Assembly: GCA_012274445.1 (NCBI GenBank)
Contig: JAAROD010000044.1
Location: 620,001-684,000 of the forward strand
DNA length: 64,000 nucleotides
Reading direction: 5' to 3'
Source: Sclerotiophoma versabilis
Taxonomy: Eukaryota > Ascomycota > Dothideomycetes > Pleosporales > Didymellaceae
Each line of letters begins with the position of its first letter. Within the stretch, counting starts at the first letter, position 1. This document shows positions 46,499 through 58,878 of the stretch, piece by piece. Under the pieces are notes generated by a model. It searched no databases and had not been told where the DNA came from. It saw only the letters and a list, made by a program, of their open reading frames with translations. The position numbers and the translations under genes were made by a program.

Positions 46499-47167
46499 TA
46501 TGATTAGAGTATTAAGTATACAGATAACGAGAGAGGCACCTAAAGAGTGGAGGTGTCTTGACGATAGCGATTAACTGGAGCTGGAGAGCTAAAGAGTGAA
46601 TTCCGCACACTTTGTAAATGGAGGGTCTTCGTCTCCTTCATATACTTACCGTGTCGAGGTGCTCACAGCATGCTGCACAGCCTCGCGTAGTTCGAACCCC
46701 TATCTGCGCATTCTGGCGAGGTTGAGGCTGACAGTCTATTGCTTGTAGTAGCCTCAACTTCAGCTCTGGACTTTGGAGTGTGGAAATTAGATTTCGCGGG
46801 ACTGCCGACAGGTCATCCCGAATTCGGTAAGGTTGCATCCACTTTACGGACATCTGGGGGATTTTCGATTCGAGATCTTGCATTAGGGTCTTTGATCATA
46901 CTGCTTTGTTCGTAGCTTGTGGCCTTTAGTTTTGGCTGTTGTGAAAATGGGGATGGGGAACGGTCGCTGTTGTTATCGCCGTTCCCCTGGGGCTTTCCCA
47001 TTTGCGGTTGGTCTGTGCTGCGGCAGTATTTCACGCCATGAATTGAGTCAGACAACAGCACAACTCGACCTCAATTTCATAAATCCAATGACCTTTCTTT
47101 CCATTCCACGCATTTCGGTGAGAGCGTGAGGTCCCGCCTGTAGGCATGGGTGAGCGACAGTAAGGGT
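46499..47167. other. Intergenic, 0.67 kb
   Basis: Promoter side of the secreted-protein gene and 3' side of the kinase pseudogene. A sequence at about 46684-46692 resembling a tRNA T-loop was examined and rejected. Confidence 0.5.
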
Positions 47168-48629
47168 CTATCTTAGCTCTTCATGCGTCAAAACCTCAGA
47201 CGATTTGGGGGCTCTAAGCCATGGGTAGTCAAGCAGCTGCTTTGCAGTCATGCGACCCTCCGGCCTCCACTGCAGCATGCACCGCACAAGATGCAGGAAA
47301 TCCTCCTGCTCTTCACCTGTCAGGAGCTTCTCACACTTCTCTCGCGTGCGATGTGCTGGGACGGGGATGTTGCCAATCCAATGTCCTATAAGACAGAAAT
47401 TACCTCTAGTACCTATTAAAGAGGTAACGAAACGGGTCGTGTACCTTCAGGATCGAAGAACGTCTTGGTCCTTGATTCTTGCTCAAGCCACTCCTGCGGA
47501 GGTGGACCAAGCGCCGCGATAATCTCTGTCAGATGGACTTCGAGATCGTACCCACTCTCATCATGTTACTCGCCGCTGAACAAATACTTGCCCTCATAGA
47601 GCTTTCATATCTAACTTGTCAGTATGAGACTCGTGTGTATCATTAAGAAGGACTGACCAAGTTCCCAACATTCCAAATATCTGCTGGATAGCTCCACTTC
47701 CTGTTGAACAGCACTTCTGGACACCTAAATTGGTCTGGCTAAATCCCGTGTGAGTGCTCTTCCTCTTCATCTCCCCGAACGGCGGAGCCAAAATCCCCAA
47801 GTACCACCACTCCAATACGCTTGGGGACCCTAAAGCCGTGGGATCCATATACAGGTGTGTCCACAAGTTTGCAAGGAATAGCGTCTTCTTTTTCCGCTTC
47901 GATAAAGTCTTCGAAGATGCCGTCATCGCCAGTTTCGATAAGAAGGTTGTCCAACTTGATGTCTGTCGTTGGTGAGAATGAGATTTGTTGAAACTGAAGT
48001 AACAGACCGACCACAGTGTATTATCTTGCACTCAGAGTGAAGGTAGTCAAGAGCGCGGAGGATTTGAATGAGACTCGGTCTGACTAGCTCTGCTGAGAAC
48101 CTTCGTGCGGGATTGCGTTGGCACAGATTATCAAAAGTGTCGGCCGCAGGCTTTTGCACGAGGCATTGATGGTCGCCTCCCCCTCGCGGAACGGTGAACG
48201 TGTCTAATACGGTCCGAATATCGCGATACCCGGGATGCCATGAACTCCCTTTGCTCAAGGCTTTGTACATTGCAAACCCCTTATGATCCTCGCGTTCTCT
48301 AGTATAGACTTTTAGAGCTGCATACTTTCGATTTCTATACAGAATTGATGTACTAGCTCATAATAGTATATGATCACTTACTGGAGATCTCGGGCTAGCC
48401 ACACTGTAGAAGTGACGCCGTAGCCAAGTTTGCCAACAACCTGGTACCGAGATACGAACATCTCACCTATGTTGACAGGGTAGTAGATCTATCCGCTATA
48501 GTGAGAGAGCGTTTCTTCTTCAAGGAGGTAATCATGACCGATAATCTGGAAGCCGGTGGCAGTAAATTTAAGCTCGGGCCAAGGCGCCCTGCAGAACAGA
48601 GTGCCCAGGGATCGAAGCACGGAAATCAT
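47168..48629 (-). pseudogene. SRPK-type Ser/Thr protein kinase with three in-frame stops
   Basis: Reading the minus strand from ATG 48627-48629 with four or five short introns gives nearly the whole of a fungal SR-protein kinase. Visible parts: FQIIGHDYLLEEETL, IYYPVNIGEMF, VVGKLGYGVTSTVWLARDL (P-loop), KYAALKVYTRE (ATP Lys), LDYLHSECKIIHC-DIKLDN (catalytic HxD across a GT..CAG intron), VLGDFGSAVRGDE (DFG), PDQFRCPEVLFNRKWSYPAD and a C-terminal end with RPEGRMTAKQLLDYPWL. Three stops interrupt it: TAG at 48489-48491, TAG at 47739-47741 (where the family has Gln before PD) and TAA at 47566-47568. All could come from CAG or CAA by C to T at CpA. Kinase residues are otherwise intact, so decay is recent. 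It would phosphorylate Ser-Arg splicing factors if intact. Confidence 0.75.
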
Positions 48630-50337
48630 GTCGAGAAGATAGATTTGACACAGTGAGAGTGCACAAGGGTTGAGTTGTGTGCGGTGGTATTTTGGGGAAG
48701 GCGCACGTTGCTTGAAGGCAACCACAGGCTGACTCAGGTGTGGACCTTCACTTCACCTGCACAATGAAGTGTTCCAAAAAAACAAATCATATTCCTGAGT
48801 CTAAGAATATGAAAATGCATCTATGTTTATACTTCCTACGGGGAACGCAGTTTAGTTATAATATGACATCCAAATCGCTAGCTGTGTCACCGCTTCGTCC
48901 AACTATTGTCAAATACGACGCCTATGATAACTTACAACAGTATCTCTACAGAATCTCTCTGGATTATAAACCAAATAGTGAAGGCAGCCCTACTTATGCT
49001 CTACCAACTACAAAGCTGTTGATCGGTAGGTCATCTGTCTTATCGTACCCTCGTTCCTGACCGTGCAAGCCTTCGTTCGTGGCGCCGATCTGTCATTTCA
49101 CTCTTGCCCGCGTTCTCAAAGACCGTTTGAATGCCCTCCAAGGAAATTTGGCTCCCGCAGTGATGCCTGTCGAGCCAGGTAAAAGTTCACTATGGTTCGC
49201 AGAGAAGTTGTATGTACCATTACGAACTACGGTAATCTCAACTCGTGCATACAGTGAGCAATTCTGCCAGGCGAAGGTGGAGTCCTCTCAATATACGTTT
49301 TGAATTCAATTCCCATGTGTAGGTGGGTTCTTCCTTCAGCTCCTCACTGTGACCAAGCTGCACTTGGTGCTTTGGAGAACTGACAGTTGATTTTGGACCA
49401 TGAGTCTACAGGCGTCTTAACAACCCACCCATTATGTCTATGAGGTTTATCCATGGGTTCCATCCTCTGAAAAGGTGTTCCTAGAGTGGGATGGGCTGCC
49501 GCTATCGATGCTAGATCCTACTTGGGTTGTGGCAGTGATAACAGCCGCTGCTCGCGGCGGTGTAGAGAAAGTTTGCTTCCGTCTCTACTGCGTACTTTGA
49601 CACGACTCTGGAAACAATAAGTAGCTCACGGGAGGAGTGCCGAAAGAGAGGACAGTCAAGTATTGTACAACTGGCTTTATCTGAGAGCTGCTACTGAACG
49701 GTAGTAGGCACAGCGCAGAAGCGATGCTGCAGTCCACACTTCTCACTACAACGCGTCGACAAGCGACCATGCATCAGTCTTCGAGTCGAATGTGCCGAGC
49801 CCAAGAAGAAGCTTGTAATGATTCACGTCTTTGAGAACGGCAAAGTGTCGGACAAGAGGGGTGGTCCAGAGGTCTAAGTATGGCTCACTTCTACGACCGC
49901 CAACAGCGAACACATTAGCGGCATGAAGTCCGTTGGCATCACAAAGCTTCCAAGAAGTTGAAGACCCTCTAGCTATGTGATTACATAACAACCGGACGAC
50001 TGACAACTAACGATTTAAGAATAAATGATAACGAAGATGATACCAGTCTAGAAGGAAGGACTTACAATGGTGAGAGGGTAGATTTGCATTGCAACACATA
50101 GAAAACACATGAATCCGCATATACAAGCTCAAGGACCAAGCCTAACAAGAAGCCTCTCCATTCATACTGATCCCCTAAACAATAAAAACCAGGGGTATAC
50201 CAAAAAAAAGACATGCCACTCCAAACTTATTGCAGACTCATCGCAAATCCATCACAAACCCACCACACCCAAAACACCAATTTCCTCATCTCAACTCATC
50301 CCATCCCATCCCATCACTCTACAAGATATCCTCCGCT
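48630..50337. other. Gene-poor stretch, 1.7 kb
   Basis: Contains scattered short frames only. One at 49421-49600 (59 codons, plus strand, with YEVYPWVPSSEKVFLEWDG) and one at 49746-50006 (86 codons, minus strand) have protein-like composition and may be remnants, but I cannot name them. The part near 48780-49030 is AT-richer than its surroundings. Confidence 0.45.
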
Positions 50338-50607
50338 TTAACAGCCTCCTCCACCTCCTCCCCCACCACCCCCATCTCCTCCTCCGCCGCCGCCGCACGC
50401 TCCTCCATCTCCGCCGCCCCCCCATCCACCTCCTCCTCCGCCGCCACCATACCCAAACATGGCTCCCCCCGCATATCCAGCCCCATGGTGCGCATAAGCA
50501 CCTTGCGAGCCACCGTACGCGCTCCGTCTGTTCCTGCGTTTCTGGCGTCGCGTCTGGCGCATGGGCGGGGGGTAGTCTGAGGCGTGTTTGCTAGCGCCGC
50601 AACCCAT
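50338..50607 (-). CDS. Gly-rich protein with acylation-type start
   Basis: Single exon, 89 residues. The start MGCGASKHASDYPPP has Gly2 and Cys3, which fits N-myristoylation followed by palmitoylation, so the protein would sit at a membrane. A basic stretch (RQTRRQKRRNRRSAYGG) follows, then a Gly/Tyr/Ala part and poly-Gly, and the frame ends GGGGC. The poly-Gly part is coded by simple-sequence DNA, so its length is unreliable. The basic stretch next to a lipidated end would strengthen membrane binding. It could be an artefact of GC-rich repeats, but the acylation motif with a proper ATG argues for a gene. Confidence 0.45.
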   Translation of the reverse strand: MGCGASKHASDYPPPMRQTRRQKRRNRRSAYGGSQGAYAHHGAGYAGGAMFGYGGGGGGGGWGGGGDGGACGGGGGGDGGGGGGGGGGC

Positions 50608-50743
50608 GGTGGAGTACTGGGGGTTGGGGTTTGTGCGGGGTGCGAAGTGGAAGAGAAGCGGGGCGGTTGTTGGAGTGCCGCTATGCAGTTCAGGGTGTGC
50701 GGTGGGCTGGTAGCGGTGGTGTTGTGATGACGTGTAGATAGTG

Positions 50744-52371
<1,628 letters not shown>

Positions 52372-53529
52372 CTATTTGGCCTGCGCCTTTGCTTTGAGGG
52401 CCAGGTGCGAGTATACCCAGCCACCACCGAGCGCCAGCAGCACGCCGAGCCATTCGCGCGGGTTCAGAATCTTGCCCTCGCTGTACCACCCGATGGACAG
52501 GATAAGGATGGTCTTGAGATGACTGACAATGTTGAAGGTGAGGGCAGAAGTGCGGCCGATGATCAGGAACTGCGACAAGTTGTACATGGAGGCCATGATA
52601 CCAGACGCGCAGACGGACCACAGGAGGTTGGTTGGTACGGCGCTGAGATTGGGAATCGTGTCGAAGAACGGCACAAAGGGAATGAGCAGGCACACAGAGA
52701 TGGGTGCCTGGTTGAGGAGCAGCTGCGGAGGTGAGACCTTGAAGTCTTCGATCTTCTTGCCAATCCAGATCTGGTAGAGGGCGGTCGAGCAAAAGGCGAG
52801 GGTGGCAATGATGACGCCGAAGAAAGCGGTCTTGACCTCTCCGCCCATGGTGAAAGAAACGCCAATGCAAGTGGTGAGGATGGCTGCGAGCATCCACTTT
52901 GTGACGGTCTTGCGGAAGATGAGGAAGTTGATGAGGACGACGGTCGGGGTGGTCATGACCTTGGACAGCTGGTAGAAGCCAATCGAGTTGAAGGTCAAGC
53001 TGAGATTGCCCAGCACGACGTAGCCGGCGAAGAAGGCGCAGACGGGCATCATGTTCCAGACGTTGAGCTTGACGGGCTTGAAGGCGCGGAAGGGGCCGAG
53101 GGTGGACAGGAAGAGCACGAGGCCGGTGGCAGTGAAATGCCACATGACGACCATGAGCTGGCACTGCTTGAGTTGGGGGTCGCTGAACACACTGTTGCGC
53201 AGTCAGCCATTGTCCTGGGCGGGCGTGGGCGGGCGCAGTGCATACCGCTTGCTCAGGAAAATCAAGCCCAGCGTCGACAGCGTGTTGACGGAGATCCAGA
53301 AGCAGGTGACGATCTTGTCCTTGAGCGACACGGGCGACGGCTCGGCGGGCTTCTCGTACGTGGGCAGCTCCTCCATCTCGAACTCGGCGCTGTCGCGGGG
53401 GTCGACATTGTCGACGAGGCCGTCGGTCGAGGGGCGCTTCTCTACTGCCACGGCTGTCAGCCAAACTTCAAGCTGCTGTCAGGGTCCCGCGCGGCGGCCT
53501 TTGCGCAGCATTCCGGGTCACGCACCCAT
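52372..53529 (-). CDS. SLC35-type (TPT-domain) nucleotide-sugar or solute transporter
   Basis: Three exons: 53526-53529 (ATGG only), 53246-53453 and 52372-53191; 343 residues. The protein has a 50-residue cytosolic N-terminus and about ten hydrophobic segments. Family patterns of triose-phosphate-transporter-like carriers are seen: CFWISVNTLSTLGLIFLSKR, LMVVMWHFTATGLVLFL, GNLSLTFNSIGFYQLSKVMT, TPTVVLINFLIF, TALYQIWIGKK, NIVSHLKTILILSIGW and EWLGVLLALGGGWVYSHL. The VMTTPTVVLI part resembles SLC35E3. It probably exchanges sugar nucleotides or phosphorylated solutes in the Golgi or ER; the substrate cannot be told from sequence. A tiny first exon is required because no ATG lies upstream in frame after the last stop; ATGG with donor GTGCGT restores the frame. 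Confidence 0.9.
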
Positions 53530-54473
53530 GGCGGCGATTGTGGGTGCTAGCGAGCGTCTGGTGGGCGGGCTCGTCGGGGCTATGCGCACATGCTCTGGCG
53601 ACGGGCAGAGGACAGGTGGGCAGAGGAGCGGAGGCGCGGGCCTGGCGGTACACGGCGGGCGGAGGGTTCGGCGTTGGGTGTCACAGCGAAAGGCTCGAGG
53701 AGTGCTAAGGGAAAAGGGTGGCACGCTGCTGAGCCCTGACGCGCTTGTTGGCCGACAGGGGTCTTGGCCGCCGCTCCCAATCCGCCGTCGCTGGTGGGCC
53801 ACGCTGCCGGACGCTAGACATGTTTAATTTTAGCCAGCGCCCGCGAGAGAGGAATTGCACGCGTGAGGCAGACCGCGCGCCCTCCTCAGCCCTTCACTGT
53901 GCTTGCTTGTTCCGGCAGTCCACCCGCCGTCGCGCGGGCTCTTGTCGCGACGTTGCTGCCGTGTAGCCGACGGTCCCTTGCGTCTTCCTGCTCGACGCCC
54001 AGCCCTCGCACCACGCAGCCAGATCTGTCCACGCTAGGGGCTGCACTGCGTCCAACCGTCGCCGTCCCAGTCATGATTACAAACTAGACATGGCAGCAGT
54101 GCCTGCATAACCGGTCGAGCTTGCGCTTCTTTGCAGTGCTAATTGGCCCCTACATCGACAAGGTACACCTACAAGGTCCATCCGCGCTAGAATCCATGCA
54201 TCTCCGCAATCTTGGAACCTTGTCGAGAACGCATGAGAACTGGAAGATGACATGCAATACGTGCTGAGGTCATGGAACGCTGCCATACACTCTCCCATAC
54301 ACTCTCCCATACACTCTCCCATACACTCTCCCATACACTCTCCCATACACTCTACCACCACCACGCCGTCCAGTCTCTGCTTTCCACACTCGGCGCGAGA
54401 CCAGTCTGCCGCAACCGTGCTCTCCAGGAAACTCGAGTCGTCTGATCCTCTACCAGCCACAAGAAACCCCACC
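53530..54473. other. Intergenic, 0.94 kb
   Basis: Promoter side of the SLC35-type gene and 3' side of the P450. Holds the 12-bp minisatellite listed separately. No gene supported. Confidence 0.5.
54283..54354. repeat. 12-bp minisatellite, six copies
   Basis: Six nearly perfect head-to-tail copies of CCATACACTCTC; the last differs at its final base. Confidence 0.95.
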
Positions 54474-56345
54474 CTAAATCTTCCTCAGCTTGACATAACA
54501 GCAGACAGGATTATGCGTCAGCTGGTCCACGGCCTCCCAGCTCGCATACTTGTCCGGCACCTCGTCAAGCGCGAAACTCCACAACACCATCACAATCACA
54601 AGCCTCAGCTCAAGATAGGCAAGCCTCTTCCCAAAACACCCTCGCGGCCCGCCTCCAAACGACATGTGCGGACCAGCCTGTGAGTCGAACGCCCTCTGCT
54701 CCCCCTCACCCACCAGCCAGCGCTCAGGATCGAACTGTTTCATATCGCTCACCTTCCAATGTCCGACTTTGCCGCCGTCGTGGGCCCGATACGTTGGGCT
54801 GCGCAAGTCGCCCGAGATCTCGTACGCTGGCTCGAGAACACCATTGCCGTTGGACATCATCATCACCCGCGTGCCTTTGGGGATGACGCGGCCAAGAACT
54901 ACAGCGTCGGTTGTGGCCATGCGCGATGTGACGGGAGCAGTCTGGCCGTAGCGCAGGATCTCTTCAATGCAGGCGTCCAGGTAGGGGATCTGCGAAGAAG
55001 CGATTTCAGACGCACTTGGCATGCGCTTCTCAACGCGGGCAGATGGGAACGCCGTTTCGACGGCGGCGCGAAGTCGGGCTTGCACGTCTTGATGGTGCGC
55101 GAGCAATTTGAGTCCCCACAGGAGGGTGGTCGAGGTTGTGTCGTGGCCGGCGATGAGGAGGCCGAAGAGCTGCATACGACGTTAGTACCACATCATGCTG
55201 ATGTTGCGGATAGGCAGCATGCTTGTGAAAGGAAGGTGCTCGTTCAACCTACCTCGTCACTCATGTGTCGAGAGTGGTACTCCGGCTTGCGATTCTGCTT
55301 TGCAGCTGCCATCTTCTCGCGACGAAGCATATGATCGATCGCAGCTTGAATCGTCCCCGTACTATCCTTCTCACCCATCCTCTTCTTCGCCTTTGCAATC
55401 TGAGCCTGAACGACCTCTTCCTTGATCTTCAACAGCGCACGAATCTCCCGGCTAACGTAGCGGTAGTACAGTCCCACCATTCTAGGCACAGGAGACTTGA
55501 CCACATACTCCAAGCTATCCGTCAGCTTAAGTACAGCATCAAATCCTGCTAGCGCCGGTGCTTTTTCAAACACAACCTCTTCCTCTTCCTCTGCCGAGAA
55601 GTCGACTGATGACAGCGGCGCCAGGAGGTCAACCTGGCTCTGAGTCACAGTCTTGGTACCTTCCATACCAAACACAGCAGCCCAAATAGCGTCAAGTGCG
55701 GCATCATAGATATCCGTTTTGACAGTGAAGGTGTGTCCCTCGCCGAGCCTCACCTTCTCCGTCCATAGCTTGATCAGATCTGAAAAGCTAGCGTGGAGTT
55801 GTGGCGCTGCAACTCCGTTCAAGAAAGGAGGGGACATCAGGTCTTGCATGAGTTTGCGCTGTGTTCGCCATCTATCGTTTGACGGCTGGACTGTGTGATG
55901 ATCCGGTGCGATGGAGAAGAAGATATCGCTGATGGTATCAGGCTTATCAAACTCCTTCGTGCGACGCATGACAATGTCCTTGATGGACATCAGTGCAGTT
56001 CGATAAGCTCATAAATCTCTACCAACGTACCTGTGCCTCGCGGTAGTCGCTGATGATGACCCATGGTCTTCCAAAAAGCGTAGTGAAAACCTGCACAATC
56101 GGCGACTGATGTCGTGTGTTGTGAGCCAACATCCAGTCTATCATGGTCTTGCTCCCTTTGAGGTGCTTGAGAAGCGACGGTACATCTCCAAATATGGATT
56201 TAGCAGCATCTTCGTTATAGGGGATGCCTGGGAGTGGCTTGGGGAGCAGCCATCGATAGAACAGATACGCCGAGACGAACAGCGTAGCAGTGACAGTCAC
56301 CGCAGCAGGCGTGCCAAACACATTGAGTTGACCGAGGGCAATCAT
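54474..56345 (-). CDS. Cytochrome P450 monooxygenase
   Basis: Three exons: 56031-56345, 55253-55978 and 54474-55169; 578 residues. Residues about 12-35 form an N-terminal membrane anchor (AAVTVTATLFVSAYLFYRWL), followed by the Pro-rich hinge PKPLPGIPYN. I-helix AGHDTT at about 354-359, ExxR (EILR) at about 417-420, PERW region at about 495-500, and heme loop FGGGPRGCFG at about 518-527 with the axial Cys near 525. All core P450 signatures are intact. Both introns are phase 0. The ER-bound enzyme would need a CPR partner; the substrate is not inferable. No PKS, NRPS or terpene synthase lies in the window, so no biosynthetic cluster is claimed. The frame stays open upstream to 56504 through a 21-bp repeat; ATG 56345 was chosen because the anchor starts there. 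Confidence 0.93.
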
Positions 56346-56352
56346 GGCGTCG

Positions 56353-56413
56353 CAGACAGACAAAAACCCAGCACAGACAGACAAAAACCCAGCACTAGAC
56401 AGACAAAAACCCC
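56353..56413. repeat. 21-bp tandem repeat just upstream of the P450 start
   Basis: Almost three copies of a unit beginning CAGACAGACAAAAACCCAGC. The period (21) is a multiple of three, so the upstream open frame repeats a heptapeptide if translated. Confidence 0.9.
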
Positions 56414-57099
56414 ACCAGCACTGAAGTCTTAACGATGAAATAAATACTGAACCCCTTCCACGGTCGAGAAATTGGTCCGAATCAGAGCTTACAGACACAC
56501 GCATCTCGGGGCCTTATTCACGTGCCACCTGCTAGTCGGCATTCCAAGACTGTAAGCTGACTGCGTACGGTCAGCATGGGAAAAGCAATTCTTCCCGCCT
56601 GTTGCCGTTGTCGTTGCCGTTGTCGTTGCCGTTAGTCGTTGGTGTAACGCTTCCACATGACGGCGGTCTTAACTCTGAGTCAGTGACCAAGCAGGTTACT
56701 GCTGACAACACGTCTGCTTTGGGAAATCAGCTTCGATGCAACTGCGCTAAGCTTCGCGCATGTGCAGTGTAGTAAGTCACGTTGTTTTGACTTTGCAGCT
56801 CGGATGTACCTATCGAACCTAACGGTCCTTTGGGTCCTTGGTTCCTTGTGTTTTGACTGTTTTTGAGTTTGTGTTCGGATTCTTCTTCTTCTTCTTCTTC
56901 TTCTTCTTCTTCTCGGATGAAGTTCCATGCAGGTGAAGCTATCTCCCAGGTGACTGGGGGGGAGAGCACTGTTTTTTGTTGTTAGTAGATTATTATAGCC
57001 TACACACTGACGACGCAGCCCAATTTGGCCCCCTTTAGTGATTATTAGAAGTATTTTGGCTAATAATGACTGACTTTGTGCGACCCATTTTTTGGCCTA
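56414..57099. other. Intergenic between P450 and ankyrin genes
   Basis: Upstream region of the P450 and 3' region of the ankyrin gene. Contains GTTGCCGTTGTC repeats at about 56601-56640 and a (TTC)n run at 56880-56914. No gene supported. Confidence 0.55.
56880..56914. repeat. (TTC)n microsatellite
   Basis: About eleven uninterrupted TTC units. Confidence 0.95.
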
Positions 57100-57810
57100 C
57101 TAGCTAACTACACAGCTCTTATCGCTTGTCCACTTCTTCACTGTCTCAACCACCTCCTCGTTCCCAGTCCGCTCAGCCTCGCTCCGAAGATATGCAGCAT
57201 CATCGGCGTCCACCTTCATCCCCCTGCCCACGAAGAATTTGATGACATCAATTCGCTCGCACACCACCGCCTGCCGCATTGCCAGCGTTGACACCCTAGC
57301 GCCCTTATTTATCATAGCCTCGATTACACCGAGTGTCTGGCCTCCAATGATTGCATTGCACAGCGTTCGGGGAAAGTGACCTCCCTCGAGATCGGCATCG
57401 TGTTCAATCAGCCAGAGGAGTAAGGGTGTGATCTTCTTGGGCGGCTGTTCGCACGCCTTGGTGACGAAGGTGTCGGTATGGCCGTCCCATTCAAAAGAGA
57501 CAACGTAAGGATCATAGTCGTAGAGTATCTGGAGGATGTCGAGGTTAGGATGATGCAGCAGTGTTTCGATTGTCTCGCTGGTGAACTGCACTTTGCGCCC
57601 GGAGTAAGTTCGCAAGATGAGAGATACTACATTGACGTGACCGTGCGTGATTGCTGCGACGAGCATGGAGTTGACAGGCGGTGGGCCCGAGGCAGAATTC
57701 CTGTACACTGGGTCTGAATTCTGGATGTTGTTTGCCTCGAATCGTCGTTGCAAGGCTGCAACGTCTCCAGAAGTGCATGCGTCGAGTATTTCCTGGCTTT
57801 GCGAGGTCAT
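57100..57810 (-). CDS. Ankyrin-repeat protein with a CaaX-like end
   Basis: Single exon, 236 residues. The start MTSQSQEILDACTSGDVAAL is an ankyrin capping helix. Four or five degenerate ankyrin repeats follow: MLVAAITHGHVNVVSLILR, LLHHPNLDILQILYDYDP, LLLWLIEHDADLEGG, AIIGGQTLGVIEAMINKGA and AVVCERIDVIKFFVGRGM. The C-terminus is CVVS, which fits the C-a-a-X rule for farnesylation (X = Ser). Ankyrin proteins mediate protein binding; with a prenyl group this one would be held at membranes. No other domain is fused. The partner cannot be guessed. Confidence 0.82.
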   Translation of the reverse strand: MTSQSQEILDACTSGDVAALQRRFEANNIQNSDPVYRNSASGPPPVNSMLVAAITHGHVNVVSLILRTYSGRKVQFTSETIETLLHHPNLDILQILYDYDPYVVSFEWDGHTDTFVTKACEQPPKKITPLLLWLIEHDADLEGGHFPRTLCNAIIGGQTLGVIEAMINKGARVSTLAMRQAVVCERIDVIKFFVGRGMKVDADDAAYLRSEAERTGNEEVVETVKKWTSDKSCVVS

Positions 57811-58878
57811 CTTGTCTCGTGGATATGGATTTGATGGGTTTATCTCGCGTACGGCAAGGCCTCTCTGACTTCGATGTTTGAATAGTTGAAAGCTGGGAGG
57901 CGGGATGAGCGTTGATAGTCAGGAACGATCTTGATGGCCAGTTGCCTTGAGTTGACTGAAATGGTTCTAAGCAGCACAACAACCCAGCTATCTAGCAAGA
58001 TCGTGAATTCTTATCAGGTGGTTTCGTGTTTTCTGGGGGAAATCTCTATTAAGAACCTCCCCGAAACGCAGGCCAAGTCTCTGAATGAGGCTTAGCTCAG
58101 CAGCGCGCCCTGCCCAGGTGTGGCACGGTTCCCTTTCGGCCCCCACACAACACACAACACGGACACCGACAGAGTCCGCATCGGAGTCGCACCAACAGTG
58201 CACTGTATTGTGTATCCGGCTCGCTCCCACCCGCTCCCATCTGTCCCTTCCTGCACTAACCTCAGGATCGTAACGAGTCCGCACACGCGTAACGCACTTG
58301 GGAGCTGGTCTGCTGGTCCATATTTCATCACGATATTGCACTGATGTCTTCTCTGCATTCGTTCGGCCTAAGGCATGGACGTTGAATCAACATAAATCGC
58401 TATAGACGGACCTCATATGCGCTACATATGGAGGATGAGCCTGTCGTTTTGTGTGAACATTCACTCGCAGTTTCATATATGTTTTGGTGGCCTAGCTCTG
58501 CTGACACCAGTACGGAGTAGAGCTTACTAACATGAAGCAGCATCGAACGGTGGAGCTAGATTGAGGGTCTCTCGATCCGAAGACCTACACACCACACTGA
58601 AGCTACTCATATCTGGTCTGGGCACGGATATTACCTGGCCGGACTACGCTGTTGAGTGGACTTGTGCTTGCTTGAGCCCCTGCAATATCGCTGCAATATC
58701 AAGAGAACAAGTATATCAATAAGAACTCGCGCTCTCAACACGACGTTCACCGACACTCATTTCCCTCAGCCAGCAACGCAAGCAGGATCTTGCCAGCTTT
58801 CCACTCGTTCATCTTCATTTCCTACAACCCTAAACTCTCACGCCGCATACATTTCTTCTTTCTCACAAGCTTTCGAAG
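57811..58878. other. Intergenic, 1.07 kb
   Basis: Upstream regions of two divergent loci (ankyrin gene and the secreted-protein frame). Short overlapping frames only. Confidence 0.5.

Noticed and set aside
46680..46700. GTTCGAACCCC resembling a tRNA T-loop
   Set aside because: The flanks do not form the T stem on either strand and no A box or acceptor stem fits. No tRNA was found in the window.
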